64,000 nt of DNA from Candolleomyces eurysporus (lineage: Eukaryota; Basidiomycota; Agaricomycetes; Agaricales; Psathyrellaceae): positions 496,001-560,000 of the forward strand of contig JANBPK010000919.1 of NCBI GenBank assembly GCA_027579435.1, given 5' to 3'. Shown piece after piece: positions 11,488 through 22,494 of this stretch. Below the pieces are notes generated by a model. The model was not told where the DNA came from, made no database searches, and was given only the letters and a program-made list of their open reading frames with translations. Position numbers and translations under genes: made by a program. Every line of letters starts with the position of its first letter. The stretch's first letter is position 1.

Positions 11488-12267
11488 TTAAACCCCAAGC
11501 TCATCTAGCCACTTGTCGACTGCTTCAAACAGAGGCTGCCCCTCTAGTCTTTCCACAGGAATGACATCGACGTAAGGGCCCGGCTCGCGGCACAGCCGGT
11601 TCTTTTCCTTCAGCTCTCGCAGTCGTTCGGGTGTGTCAAGGATAGCGATAGGAAACTTGGGCTCATAAATAAATTCTTGTAACGGTCCTGGAAGTTTACC
11701 ATCTGCCTTGGCATCTTCATTGGATGCGGGCGGCGAGATGAGAACAATTCCCGAGGCAGGATATGACGAGATGTATTTCTGAGTGACAAGACAAGCACTG
11801 GAGCGAGCAATGAAAACCGGCGCAAAGGGNTGTCATAGAAAGGTTGACAGTAGATCTCAGTTCTGAAGATACGTGAATCAATTCGTGGTGGTACCAGGAG
11901 ACGATAACGAAGCTTGCCTTTGGAATAGGTCTCGAGAAGCTCAGAGGAGTCGGACACACCAGACACGTTGATGTCGGTCTCTAAGGTTGTAAATCCCTTC
12001 TCATTGAGCATGGACGACAACTCTTTTATGCTATAGGGTGTATGTCCGAGTGTCAGAGCTGAGGGTTTAAGAATTGTAATCGCCTTACCTTTCCGTCGAT
12101 GTACGGTCCCAGTCCTTCGCTGAAATGAAGACTAGCGGTGTGGGTGCATGACGAAATGCAGCCTCTGGCGGGTTGCGTACGACTAAGCTCGAGGTTACGA
12201 GTGTCCTGAACGTCGCCCTCTTCAAGGGAGCGTAGAGTTTCCTGGAGCCCCAGTACAGACGGTGCAT
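11488..12267 (-). CDS. Small alpha/beta-hydrolase-like protein, probably mitochondrial
   Basis: Exons 12267-12089, 12030-11918, 11862-11488 give 221 aa once the N at 11830 is dropped. The N-terminus (MHRLYWGSRKLYAPLKRATF) is basic and acid-free, suggesting mitochondrial import. The fold is suggested by LVFISAKDWD, then PFAPVFIARSSACLV (a strand-turn-helix like the nucleophile elbow) and ISSYPASGIVLISPP. The elbow reads ARSSA rather than GxSxG, so catalysis is uncertain. It resembles uncharacterised basidiomycete proteins; no specific activity is claimed. Intron 2 (11917-11863) starts with GCAAGC, a good GC-type donor, and joins ETYSK to ELRSTVNL. The gene is divergent to RPB8 with 91 bp between starts. 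Confidence 0.65.
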
Positions 12268-12358
12268 TGTGAAAGCAGACGTGAGACAAATAGCGATCAG
12301 CTGCAGGGAGTCAGCACGGCAATCAACTACTCTTGCCTTCATCCATCTCGCTTCTCCA
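12268..12358. promoter_or_regulatory. Short divergent promoter, hydrolase-like / RPB8
   Basis: 91 bp between start codons of divergent genes; no clear TATA box. Shared control is inferred from spacing only. Confidence 0.35.
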
Positions 12359-13003
12359 ATGGCCACAGCGTCCTCCACCTTGCTCTTTGACGACATCTTC
12401 ACCATTGAATCTATCGATGCCGAGGGCAGGAAGTTTGATAGAGGTTTGTTTCGCGTACAGACCTCTGCATTCAGTCCTTATCCCCTCTGTAGTGTCCCGT
12501 TTACGAGCACGCTCCAAAAACTACGATATGGACCTGACTCTGGACTACAACAACGAGCTGTTTCCTCTGGAAGCCGGTCAAAGCTTTGCATTGGCTCTCG
12601 CATCTTCTTTGCAGCGTAGTGGTGCTTCAAAGTCGGATGGTGCTGGAGACGATGGCGAAGAAAAGGAGCAAGACGTTTGGCGTCCAGATGGCAAGGGACG
12701 TAGAGGGTTGGAAGACGACTATCATTATGTGATGTATGGAAAGGTAGGCACCCTGATGCTACCGGGCTGAAACAAATGACGATGGCCCTACCTCTACAGG
12801 TCTACAAGTTTGATGGCGCCAACACCGACACAGTGTACGTTTTTGAGGAAACGCGCTCAAGCTGAAGCTAACTGCGTTGGGTTTTTCTCTACAGGACGGT
12901 CTACGCATCCTATGGCGGCCTTCTCATGTCGCTAACGGGATCCTTCCGTCATTTGACGAGCATCGTGCTAGGTGATCCTATTTATCTGCTCATCCGGCAG
13001 TGA
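12359..13003 (+). CDS. RPB8: RNA polymerases I/II/III shared subunit Rpb8
   Basis: Exons 12359-12443, 12493-12743, 12800-12834, 12895-13003 give 159 aa. The OB-fold subunit shared by all three nuclear RNA polymerases is recognised from LLFDDIFTIESID at the N-terminus, DLTLDYNNELFPLEAGQSF, DDYHYVMYGKVYKF, and the ending YASYGGLLMSLTG ... DPIYLLIRQ, which matches the conserved LLMRLEG and AYLLIRR ends. An acidic/Gly insert (about residues 85-110) lengthens the usual ~145 aa slightly. Introns are 49, 56 and 60 nt with GT-AG ends. It converges on the next gene with ~200 bp between stops. Confidence 0.95.
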
Positions 13004-13201
13004 TATGGATCATCACGAACAAAATCAAAGCCATTCCTACCGGCCGTTTCAACCACCTAACAGATGTCCCCCTACGCCCCGTCGGCACCTTTCATCGAAG
13101 AAAAAGATCAGGATTCGTCCGTTACATTACGTAGAGGTTGGTATATCAAAACTATGCCATAGATCTCCCCAAGACTCGCTTTGGGTATACTAATATAAAT
13201 A

Positions 13202-14722
13202 TTAACCTGCTTTTAATGTTCTCAATTGCTCAATAGCGTCAGTCATTTGCGCGGTTTTGAATTCAGCGCTGTCTGGAGACAAGGGCCAAAGTCGACGGCC
13301 TGCAATCTTGACGTTGACCTCAACATCACGGGAAGGGAACTGGGAAGAAACTGAAGAAGGAGTGGATGGTGCGGGTTGGATGTCCTGCATCGTGATAGAG
13401 GAAGAAATATCCAGTTGGCTGACCCCAAAGAACTTGGCAAGTTTCCGCGTTCGTTTTCTCTCTACCGTAGGCGAAGCGGGAGGGGTCGGCGAGGAGGGAG
13501 GGGTGGGCAAAATGGGAGGGGTAGGCGAAATGGGAGAGGGAAAGCCTGCTAGTGGCGACGAGCCATTGTATTCGATAGACTCCACTGGAGATAGGCTGGC
13601 AAGGTTGGAGCTAAGCCGGCGAAGCTGAAAGCTAGATTCAACTTCACTCCCCGAATTGCCTTCCGATCTTAATGGTTCGTCCGAATTCGCTAGTTTCTGC
13701 TGCAGCGCTGGGTTGACCATCAGTTGATAGGACACCTCTGGGCCGAAGATCTGTAACAGTCTATGAGGAGATCTGTACACCCAAAGGTAAATGTCAACAT
13801 TGGTACCGCACCTGTGCCATCTTTCTCATTCGTTTCACCCGGTTTTGCGCCGTTTCAGCATCTCTGCCTTCCCAAAAATCCAAATCAGCAGAGGCCCTCT
13901 GATTCTTTTTCGACCGCGACCCTAGAGAGTGTGCGCGGTGGAGTGAGGGAGCCTTGTGTTCGGTTACAGGGACGGGAGCCTCCAGGACGGGTATCTTGGT
14001 CAAGGACGACAAATCGAGGCTTCGGGTGCGTTGCTTCCGGAGGGTGGGCATCGGGCCCTCCTCTGAGGTGTCTCCAATGACGCCTGGACTGGAAGGCAGA
14101 GGAAAAAACTCGGCTGGAATCTTCGTTTCTCCAAAGTGTCGCATGAGCTTCGACATACTCGCTTTGCGACGTTGGTGAAGGCTGGATGCTCCCCCTTTTG
14201 AAGGGAGTGCCCGCCGGTCATTGACGGTTCGAACGTCTCGGGATGCCCTATGGACACCCAGCGGCAGCGTCGAAAACTTGCCGAAGGAGAAACCCGAGGT
14301 CGGTGATTTGGGAGAGTTGCACTTCTCTTCAAGAGTGGTGTGGTAGGGCTCCTCAGGTGGTTGAATGAACCCCTTGGTAAAACGGGGCATTTCTGACTCG
14401 AAGCGTTGGCTGCAGTCAGGCCCGGGTGATGAGTTTGTTATTCGTCGGCGAGGCTTCTTGATTTTGGATGGCTTCCTCGAAACGGTGACGGGTGTTTCTT
14501 CCAATGGTTCTGCGGCTTTAGCAGAGGGCCATACGATTTTGTGAGAGACAGACAATGAGCGAAATATGGCGAAGCGGGAGGGTTTCCTGTAGTGCCGCCC
14601 GCCTGTATACATACACATACGGCGACCGACAAAGGTTAGCGTCGGGACCATCGCAGGTAATTGAATCGGGATCGCGTACCTGGCCGCTCGATATTCGCCT
14701 CCGTTGCCTTCACGTCCTGCAT
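13202..14722 (-). CDS. Hypothetical disordered fungal protein
   Basis: Exons 14722-14680, 14602-13812, 13750-13202 give 460 aa in a consistent frame. No known domain was recognised. Visible features are a basic N-terminal half with RKPSKIKKPRRR, Ser/Pro-rich stretches, a possibly helical segment crossing intron 2 (RVKRMRKMAQ then IFGPEVSYQLMVNP), a Pro-Thr repeat run (SPTPPILPTPPSSPTPP) and a compact patch RKLAKFFGVSQLDI. The C-terminus IEQLRTLKAG may be helical. The 14-codon first exon is inferred from a GT donor at 14679 and the acceptor at 14603. The next upstream ATG option would be inside that intron (14651). Function unknown; the spliced frame and codon texture support a real gene. Confidence 0.6.
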
Positions 14723-15242
14723 GCTAGCGGACCATGAAGAATACTGTCAACAACCTCAGGTCGAGTGACAGGGGGTGCTACCACGCGCAGAAGCTGTAAC
14801 GGGACAAATAGATATATGTTCTACTACGAGTATAAGCATCTTGCTTATATCACTACCCCTGGATTAACCCCTTGCCTTATTGCAGACCGTTACCCCGTTT
14901 CCACGTCACCTCCCCTGCATCACCTCACGACACGGATCCAGTTTTGATTCAGCTTAGCAACCCTGCCGATAAACGATTGATGCTAACATTGCAATTGGCG
15001 CAAAGGTCAAGGGCTCAAGCGGTCGTGTGTTGCCGTTCGTGACCCTGATCAGTCTCATGGTATTGGGGCCTGTCAATGCAAGTCCAAGGAATTAGAAATA
15101 CATGTGAATAGATGTATGCAGTAGTGTATCCTATATACGAAAATCAGGTTAGCCGAACGCTCGATAAAAAAGGAATAACGGTTAGAGTAAAGAACCAAGT
15201 CCATGAGGGAATTGCTGTGAATAAATTATATGGAAGAAGCGA
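14723..15242. other. Intergenic, 520 bp
   Basis: Between two minus-strand genes. It should contain the promoter of the disordered orphan and the 3' UTR of the Sec7 gene. No repeat, RNA gene or convincing ORF was seen. Confidence 0.5.
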
Positions 15243-18200
15243 CTAGTTCCGTCTGTCCTGTCGATGAGAGAAAGAAATGGTAGAGGGTACATGGATGAGG
15301 GACACGCGCTGAGCAGCACGAGTTCGGTTCCAAGCTTCTGCCTCCTCGGCAAGATCGTCACCTGGGAGTTCTTTGTGGGATCCCCAGACCGAACTGGAGT
15401 AGGACGGCGATCGTTGGAGTAAAGAACTGCTTGATTCATTCGGAGCGTGGTTAGGGGCTTGGGGAGAGTCGAAAAGTTGAGAAGGCGCGAGTGACAATGG
15501 TGTAGCATCCATCTCTTCGGGGGTCCAATCCAGCGCAGACTGGAAAGATTCAGCCGCCGATGATTCTGACAATCTCCTTGATAAAGTGCCACCTAATTGG
15601 ATCTCGAGGTCATCTTCAGGAGAGTGCAAGGAAGCCGTAGCACTGGGGTCGGTCTCTGATCCTCGATCAAGGCTTTTCTTCGCAGCTGCCAGAGCATCGC
15701 TCTGCATTTGGCCTAAAGAGCGCATTTCCAATTCAACGTCCTGTTGAAGCACCGAAAGATGGCATTCCAACAGTGCTTTCTTGAGACGCAGTGATGCCAC
15801 TCTTCCTGCGACGTTTTGAACGGGGGTCAAAAGCCGCCCACGCGTGGCTTTCTGGAAAGGCTTTAGGATCGCAATGTTGCGGACGACACGAAGGTCAGTA
15901 TCCAATTCGGCTCGGACTGCAACCAATTCGGACTGAAGTTCGTCTATCTTCCGCTGGGCGATACCTGATCTGGTCNGGGGGGCGTGTTGGGGACGTTCCT
16001 TCCAAAGGAGATGGAGCGGTGAGTTCGAATGCGAGTACTTCACTGAGGACGGGTCAATGATCAGGAATATGCAGTGAATACTATCACTTACTTCTCCATA
16101 CAGAACCCGTCTTGTACCAAATCCTCTTTGACCTTCCGGAAGGTTGATTCGAATTGCGCAGCAGTGGCTTTTTCTACGATGGACGGGCTATCCAAATCAG
16201 GGTCGTAGTAAGGATTCGTCACAAGGACTTGCGGAGATCCCGTGGGATAGACAAATGAATCCGCCGATAGCATACCCATCAAGTCATGGGAGATGCTAGA
16301 ATCCCATGGTTGAAAGGGCGTCGAGGGTGAAGCGCTGGAATACTGGACGTCGTGTAAAAGCGAGGTAGCGGCAGCAACTCCGGTCATTTGCACTTCGTGG
16401 GCGGACATTCCCAGAGGGCGTATTTGGACACCCGCCGACTTGAACGCGCTGGCATAGTTGATCTTCATTAACCATTCGTCCATATCGTCGACATTCGATG
16501 CTTGAAGGAGGGTTTGCCGCCCATCAGGTAGTATGAACCGAAAGGTGTAATCATGCTTGACAAATTTTCAGCAAGAGTCGAGATCGATAAGTCGAATGAT
16601 GGACCCACCTTCTTGTAGGTGCTATCATGCACGGCGATAGCATCCTTAACCGACATTATCTCATCCGGCTTCAGTAGTGCACTCCCCAGTGAGAAATCTT
16701 GCAAAGGGTCTTCAGTGAGGTTGGCACGGCGAAGCACACGCTCTGCGAGACTTGTATCTCGGAAGAAGAGCAATTTCGATCCAGTCAACAACACAGTCCA
16801 GCTACGCCACTTGCGGAAGGTATTCCTCTTCCCTCGCACGCCAATGTCGTCTTTCCTGTTGAGCACACCAACATTTGTGACTTTGACGGCCAATGGACGG
16901 GTTGCGGCTGCAGGTTCCGCAGTTCGCACCGAGTCCGTTTCGGAGTCGGCTGGGGTTCCATTGGGAGGCAATGTGACTGAGGACCGAGGACGTGGCGAGT
17001 CGACTGGGACAACTAGGGTTTGCGTAAATGCTCGCTGGAGCTCTTCCTCCGACCAAAGACGGCCACCAATACCAGAGTAGGAAAAGGGTTCGTCCAAGGG
17101 CACGATCTTTTCCACTTCGTCTGTCATGGAATCCAGCAAATCCTGTGGAGACATGTGAGATAGATGTCTCTCTGAAAGTAACATGCAGACGTACATTGAG
17201 AATTAGATAGTAAGGGTCAATCTTATTCTTCCCTAAGAGGCTGTTATTGGATGGCGTTGTTGGTGTTCGAGGTGTTCTTGAGATACCATCAGGAGCGAGT
17301 CCAGCCTGCTTGTCACTTTCCAAAGGATCTTCGATGAAGATAAATGGAGCGAAGACAATGTTGTCATAATAGCACTGCGGAAGCTCTGAGTTTGAGGAAA
17401 ACGTAGCAGATGGACAACATACCCCTAAAACTTCTGAAGGCAGACCAGCCAATGACGTATTCTTGATGTAGTCAGGTTTGGTCATTTTATTCTTGTTGGA
17501 CGGATTAAATGCATCAGTGTGCAACATGATGAGACTAAAGGCCAAGACATAGCCGTGGTCCTTCGATTCAAACAGATTTTGGTTGCACTCTGAGTAGCGG
17601 GAAGAGAACGCCTCGATGACTCGGTCTATTTGCTGTGTTTCGCGCGGAAGGCCGACCTCCATTAGCAACTTTCGGAGAGCGATATCCAAAGGGTGGCCAT
17701 AGAAATCAAACTGTTGGAGGAAACATTGCAAAGCGTCGACATAGAAGGGGTCCGAGCTGCAAGGAATGTCAGAGAGGGGCTTCACAAACGCCTGAAAAGT
17801 GGCAGATACCTCGATGCTAGGACGCTGACTATCTCCGACTTGCTGACGACTGTCTGGAGGCGAGAAACGTACACAGCAGGCGACTCATTGTCATCCAAGG
17901 GTTTGGGGATATCACGCGTTGATAGCGACGGGCTTGGGGTCAAAGAAAGTGAATGCTTTGGGGAAGCTGACGTTGTGAGAGTATCTGAAAAGGAGAAGAG
18001 GGCTGTAGAGAGACGATGAAGTAAGGGAGGATTGGTCTGAGCACGAGGTCTCGGAGAGGGTGAAAGTTCGGACGTCTCCGGCGCATCGTGTCCAGCTTGA
18101 TCAAGAGGCAGGGACAACGAATGCTTTGGTGGAGAAGGTCGTGGTTGCAACTCGGGTGGTGAACCGTCATATAGATCTCTTTCTGTATCCCTTTCTGGAA

Positions 18201-19242
18201 CGACAGGCGGCGAAAAGAATTCGGATTTAGTGGGTGTCACGGTAAAATTCTCTGAATGACGCCTCATCAAAGAGGTGGGACGCCATCGTTGCTGAGGTGA
18301 GATGCATTGGTCGACTTCAAAATCGGAAGCGAGGTCGAGGGGTGGTAGAGCAGGGGCTGAAGCAAAGGTGGGTGATACGAAATCGCTATCTTCAACCGAA
18401 TTCCGGTGGGTTTGCGATACATTTCTCTTCTTCGACCAAAAGGATGACTTGCGACTCAAGGGCTTTAGTGCCCCGGATGGATCGTGATGCGGTTGAGTTT
18501 CAGCGTCTTGATCTTTCGCCTTCTGTTTCCCTTTCCCTTTGGTATCTGCTGACCCCAGGGATAACCAGGAAAGTGCCCCGAATGATACACCTCTAGACCG
18601 TGGAGACAACGTATCCTCCGATGATGATAAGGCTGACGGTGATAGCTTCTGGGAACTCTTGGCTTTCCTCAAGGGAGGACGAAGGGGTTTTTCCGCGGAC
18701 GCAGAAAGATGTGGGAAGGAGACTGGTGTAGCGGCCGATAGAGTGGGTTGATGCAGGAAGTCCGAGGGAGAGGGAGGTAGGAGAGCATCAGGTCCGGAGC
18801 GCCGCACATGGCCAGCCGAAGGCGATTTGGATGTTGACCTGAAACTGGAGAACGACGAGACTGACGGCCTGGGGCAATCGAAGGAAACTGAAGCGGAATG
18901 GGGTAGGGGAGGAAGGGCCTTGTCCAGAGATAGCAAATGCGACGAGCCTGCGCCACGTTCTGCATTCGGCTTCACATCTCCTGGCGAGTGCTTCAAATGT
19001 GTGCTGGAGTATTCATCTATTGGGAGGACATGGGTGGTTGTCTCTGTCGTTGTGGTGATCACTTGGGTTCGGGTTGTACGAGTTTCGGTGAAGAGGAAAG
19101 GAGAAGTGCTGGCGGCGGTATATGGTGGAGGCGAGGCTGCGTCTAGGTCTTCAGGATGGGTTGTAGGATCGCGAGAACCAGCGAGGAATGAAGGAAGTCG
19201 TCGAATCATGCAGAGGGTAGGAGGACGCGGGCGTAAGTCCAC
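15243..19242 (-). CDS. Sec7-PH Arf guanine-nucleotide exchange factor
   Basis: Exons 19242-17810, 17756-17423, 17374-17195, 17142-16609, 16555-16092, 16042-15243 give 1247 aa after removing the N at 15976. The first ~440 residues are Ser/Pro-rich and disordered. The Sec7 domain (~445-625) begins SPAVYVSRLQTVVSK and contains SSDPFYVDALQCFLQQF, MEVGLPRETQQIDRVIEAF with the catalytic-loop glutamate, FSLIMLHTDAFNPSNKNKMT. A PH domain (~740-860) follows: VGVLNRKDD, WRSWTVLLTGSKLLFF, HDYTFRFILPDGR, WLMKIN. A coiled coil near residue 1010 (AQRKIDELQSELVAVRAEL) and a Ser-rich tail end it. The Sec7-PH order with these motifs resembles EFA6/PSD and yeast Syt1-type exchange factors that load GTP on Arf at membranes. 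The start at 19209 (MIRRLPSF) is also possible. Confidence 0.88.
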
Positions 19243-19486
19243 AAATCCCCTTGAGACCGGTTAGCGGGGATGGCTAGATCCACTCGAAACAAACCGGCGA
19301 CGAGCAGCAATGACGTGGAGCAAGCTACGGGACGTCGCCAGACCTGTTTCCCTTGTTTCGTCGCTCGTGGCTTCGTGGTGGGGATAAAACTGAGGAGATT
19401 CATCCATTTGTCGTCAAATGTTTCCGTCATTGGTGGGCCAAGGTCATGTGATCACCGGAGAGCAGACGTTTTCAACGAGCATGTAA

Positions 19487-21604
19487 CTACAGAAGGAATA
19501 CAACAATGTGGGGAGATACTATAGAAACAAAGACGCAGAACCGAATTAGTTGTCTACTTTTGCTTTTTTTTAGCGCACGCCGTCGCGATTCCAGCTTTTC
19601 TTTCTGTAACGACTGTCAGTAGTGAGAAGAAAGCAATTACTGGATTACATACCTCTGCAGTCTTCTTCTGCTGGCTGTACTTCATCTTTTCATATAGCTT
19701 CCTCTGCTTATTGCTCATCATCATCTTGTTCATCTCCTGCTCGACCTCTTCAGTCGCTTTGGAGGGTTTCGAGGCGCCCTTCTTGGCGCTTTTCACCTTG
19801 GCTTCGAAGGTTCCATAATCCATGCCAGCAGCTTCAGCTGCCAACTCTGCGGCGCGTAGGCTCGCGGGATCCTCCGATACAGACGCTAATGCTGCCTCCA
19901 GGGTATCTTTCTTGGTATCTGTTTCTTCGTCGCTACCTTCCTCGCCATCGTCCTCCACATCGTCCTCTTCCCCTTGTTCCACGTCGGACATGTCCACATC
20001 ATCATCGCCTTCAGGATGCGACGTTGGATCGTACGCCCCGGCAGATTCGCCAAACGGACTCAGGTGCGGAGGGAGGGGTTTACCTTGAGCATAGGTGTCT
20101 TCGAGAAGGCTTTTGCCGGCATTGATCGAATCGACAACCCACTGCGGTTGAACGTATTTTCTCTGCAGTCGAAGCTCGCGTTGAGCCGGTGTCTCGTCTT
20201 TCTGAATGGACGGACGATCGATAATAACGTGTGTGATGCTCTCGTCAGACTCGTTGAAAGGCGACCCGCTTCCAGATGACTGGGGCCATCCCACTCTGCC
20301 CCCAAAGGATCGGATGATAAATTCGAATATGGGCCGGGGAACTTCGCGGGACAGCCAGAACGTGTAAGGTGCAAAAACGTTGGAGGAGGTAGATACGGGA
20401 AGGGAGTTGAGACTTTGCAACGTCGGTAGATCTGAAGCGACCTGGGAATGGGATGCTTGGGGGACAAAGGTTTCTTCCTCTTCTGCGGTTTTATCTTCGG
20501 ATTCGAGCATCTCAGCATCATCCTCCTGCTGGGGTCCAGATGCAGAGATATTCTTGATAGTTTGGCGTACGTCTTTCCCAGTCACAGTTTTACCATCAAT
20601 GGAAACCGACTTGACTTTTTCCGTGGATTTCTTGACTTGCGCTTGGGCAGCTTGAAGGCTGAACGCTCCAACGCCAGCGGCCATATCATCTTTCTTCGCG
20701 TCAAGAGGAGGGGGATATACCAGCGATGCGTCCGTATACAGCTTGAAGTTGACGAAGCCGAGGAGGGTTTGATACAGTTCAAGGAATGTGAGCATCACTC
20801 GTAAGTCGACGTCGGGAGGAACCTATTTGTTGAGGTTAATTAAAGGGAATGGAAAGATGAGTAGCGTGCGTACACTTTGCGTGAACTGATAAGGAATGAG
20901 CCAGGTAATGGTTTGGTCCATCACTTCTGCCTGGTAGTAGACTCCTTTTATCGAGAGAAAGACCTTTCGAAGGCTATGGGAGTGCATCACGTAGAGTTGC
21001 CATTCTGCTGCCAGGCGGAAGCAGTTTTCGACAATCTCTCGTGGTAGACGGGCTGTACTGGGAAGCGTAGAGAACAAGAATATCATGCATAGAGCATCGT
21101 CGATATCTCTCAGAGCGTCGATGAAAGTAGGGTATCTAAAGGATGGTTTAGAGAAAAGCAGAGTTAAGGAGGCGAACTCAACCCATACCGTTCTTTAATA
21201 ATGTGATCTAGCCGGTACACAGGTTTCTGTTCTTCCAGACTTTTGGCAGCACTCCATTCTCCCCGGCCAAGAGCTCTCGAAAGCTTTTTCGCAAAGGCCT
21301 TGTGTTCACGCAGCTTCTTCAGAACGGGTTCATGGGCGAGGTAGGTGATATCCTTGGTATAATAGAACGATGTCGGTGCAGACGAGCCTTTGTTGGCCTT
21401 TTTCTTGTTACGGGGTTCCCTAGGAAAGATTCCTGGATAAAGATCAGATACTTCGTTGAGACTTGACGCGGTGAAGACCTCACCCTTCAAGATGCAGAGA
21501 CGGCGGAAGTCCGCAAGGGAGCACTGAAGCTTCTTCACAGCTGCACTCCTGGTCATGAAATTTTTGGCTGCACCAGCCTTCCCCTTTTGCTTTAGTCGAC
21601 CCAT
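19487..21604 (-). CDS. NOP7: Pescadillo (Nop7), 60S ribosome biogenesis factor
   Basis: Exons 21604-21189, 21135-20874, 20822-19653 and a last exon from 19603. The N-terminal pescadillo domain shows [64 protein letters not shown] domain spans about 375-470 ([34 protein letters not shown]). An acidic stretch and a coiled basic tail follow ([21 protein letters not shown]). Nop7 works with Erb1 and Ytm1 in 27S pre-rRNA processing in the nucleolus. As written, the last exon reads on to a stop at 19487. One more A in the A8 run (T8 at 19564-19571 on the plus strand) would end it at 19554 as RRRALKKKQK, 632 aa, which looks like a normal pescadillo end. Confidence 0.93.
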
Positions 21605-21795
21605 TATGGCGGTTCCAAGAGTAGAGGAATGTCAGGTATTTGAATCTCGAGCGCAAGGCCAAGTTTGATCACCGCCAAAAAAGTTGGGACCAGGCTTGTT
21701 TGGCAACGGCTTGTTATCCAAACACAGATCCCTCAAGGCGAACATCGACCTTCACTTTGGACGCTCACAACGAGCAGCACATATCGGTCGCGAAG
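21605..21795. promoter_or_regulatory. Divergent promoter, pescadillo / SmD2
   Basis: 191 bp separate the starts of two genes of RNA metabolism. No TATA box is obvious. Shared regulation is inferred from arrangement only. Confidence 0.4.
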
Positions 21796-22399
21796 ATGAG
21801 GTATGCCCTTTGTTTCCCAGCCCTTCTTTCTTGACTGATATTTTCTTAGTCAATACGTGCATGTGCCCAAATCTGAGCTCGATGAGGCCCAACTAAGGGC
21901 ACTTGAGGAGCACGAAATCTCCCAAGGTCCTCTCTCCGTCCTTCAGCAGGCAGTCCGCAACCACGCACAAGTTCTAATCTCTCTACGAAACAACAAAAAG
22001 CTTCTTGCCCGGGTGAAAGCATTTGATAGGCATAGTAATATGGTAAGTTGTTACTGTTTCGGCTCGACGATATCAGCTGAACCGCGAGCAACAGGTTCTC
22101 GAAAACGTGAAAGAGGCGCGTTTATCTCGACTCTTCCAAGGATTTTCGCTGAGAAATGCACAGATGTGGACAGAAATCCCCAAAGGAAAGAATAAGAAAC
22201 CCGTGAACAAGGATCGTTTTATCAGCAAGATGTTCCTGCGGTGAGGTGCCTGTTTCCCTACTATCAGCTATAAATCGCTGACGCGTTAGTTTCTTTGCAC
22301 AGGGGCGATTCGGTTATCCTAGGTGAGCCCCAATGCCAGCGTATTGCGACAACAATCTCAAAGCTAATAATCTCCATAGTTCTTCGAAACCAGGCTTAA
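21796..22399 (+). CDS. SMD2: Spliceosomal Sm protein D2
   Basis: Six exons: 21796-21800, 21850-22042, 22095-22115, 22164-22240, 22303-22322, 22380-22399, giving 111 aa. The first exon carries only five bases (ATGAG) and three others are 20-21 nt. The Sm fold is shown by [45 protein letters not shown] (Sm1) and [23 protein letters not shown] (Sm2). SmD2 is part of the heptameric ring on U1, U2, U4 and U5 snRNAs. Intron 3 (22116-22163, 48 nt) begins GC rather than GT; only this junction yields the near-invariant NVKEMWTE. Six exons in 600 bp is dense even for this window. It converges on the RdRP gene, with 95 bp between stops. Confidence 0.94.
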
Positions 22400-22494
22400 T
22401 GGTTCAGCGAGCTTACAAGCTCTCGCGCTCATTGACATAGTAGCCCTTGTTGACATATCGCAGTCTGGAATGTGTGTACATGTATTTGCTATAA

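Noticed and set aside
18297..19264. Plus-strand ORFs over the Sec7 N-terminus
   Set aside because: Antisense shadows of a Ser/Pro-rich coding exon.
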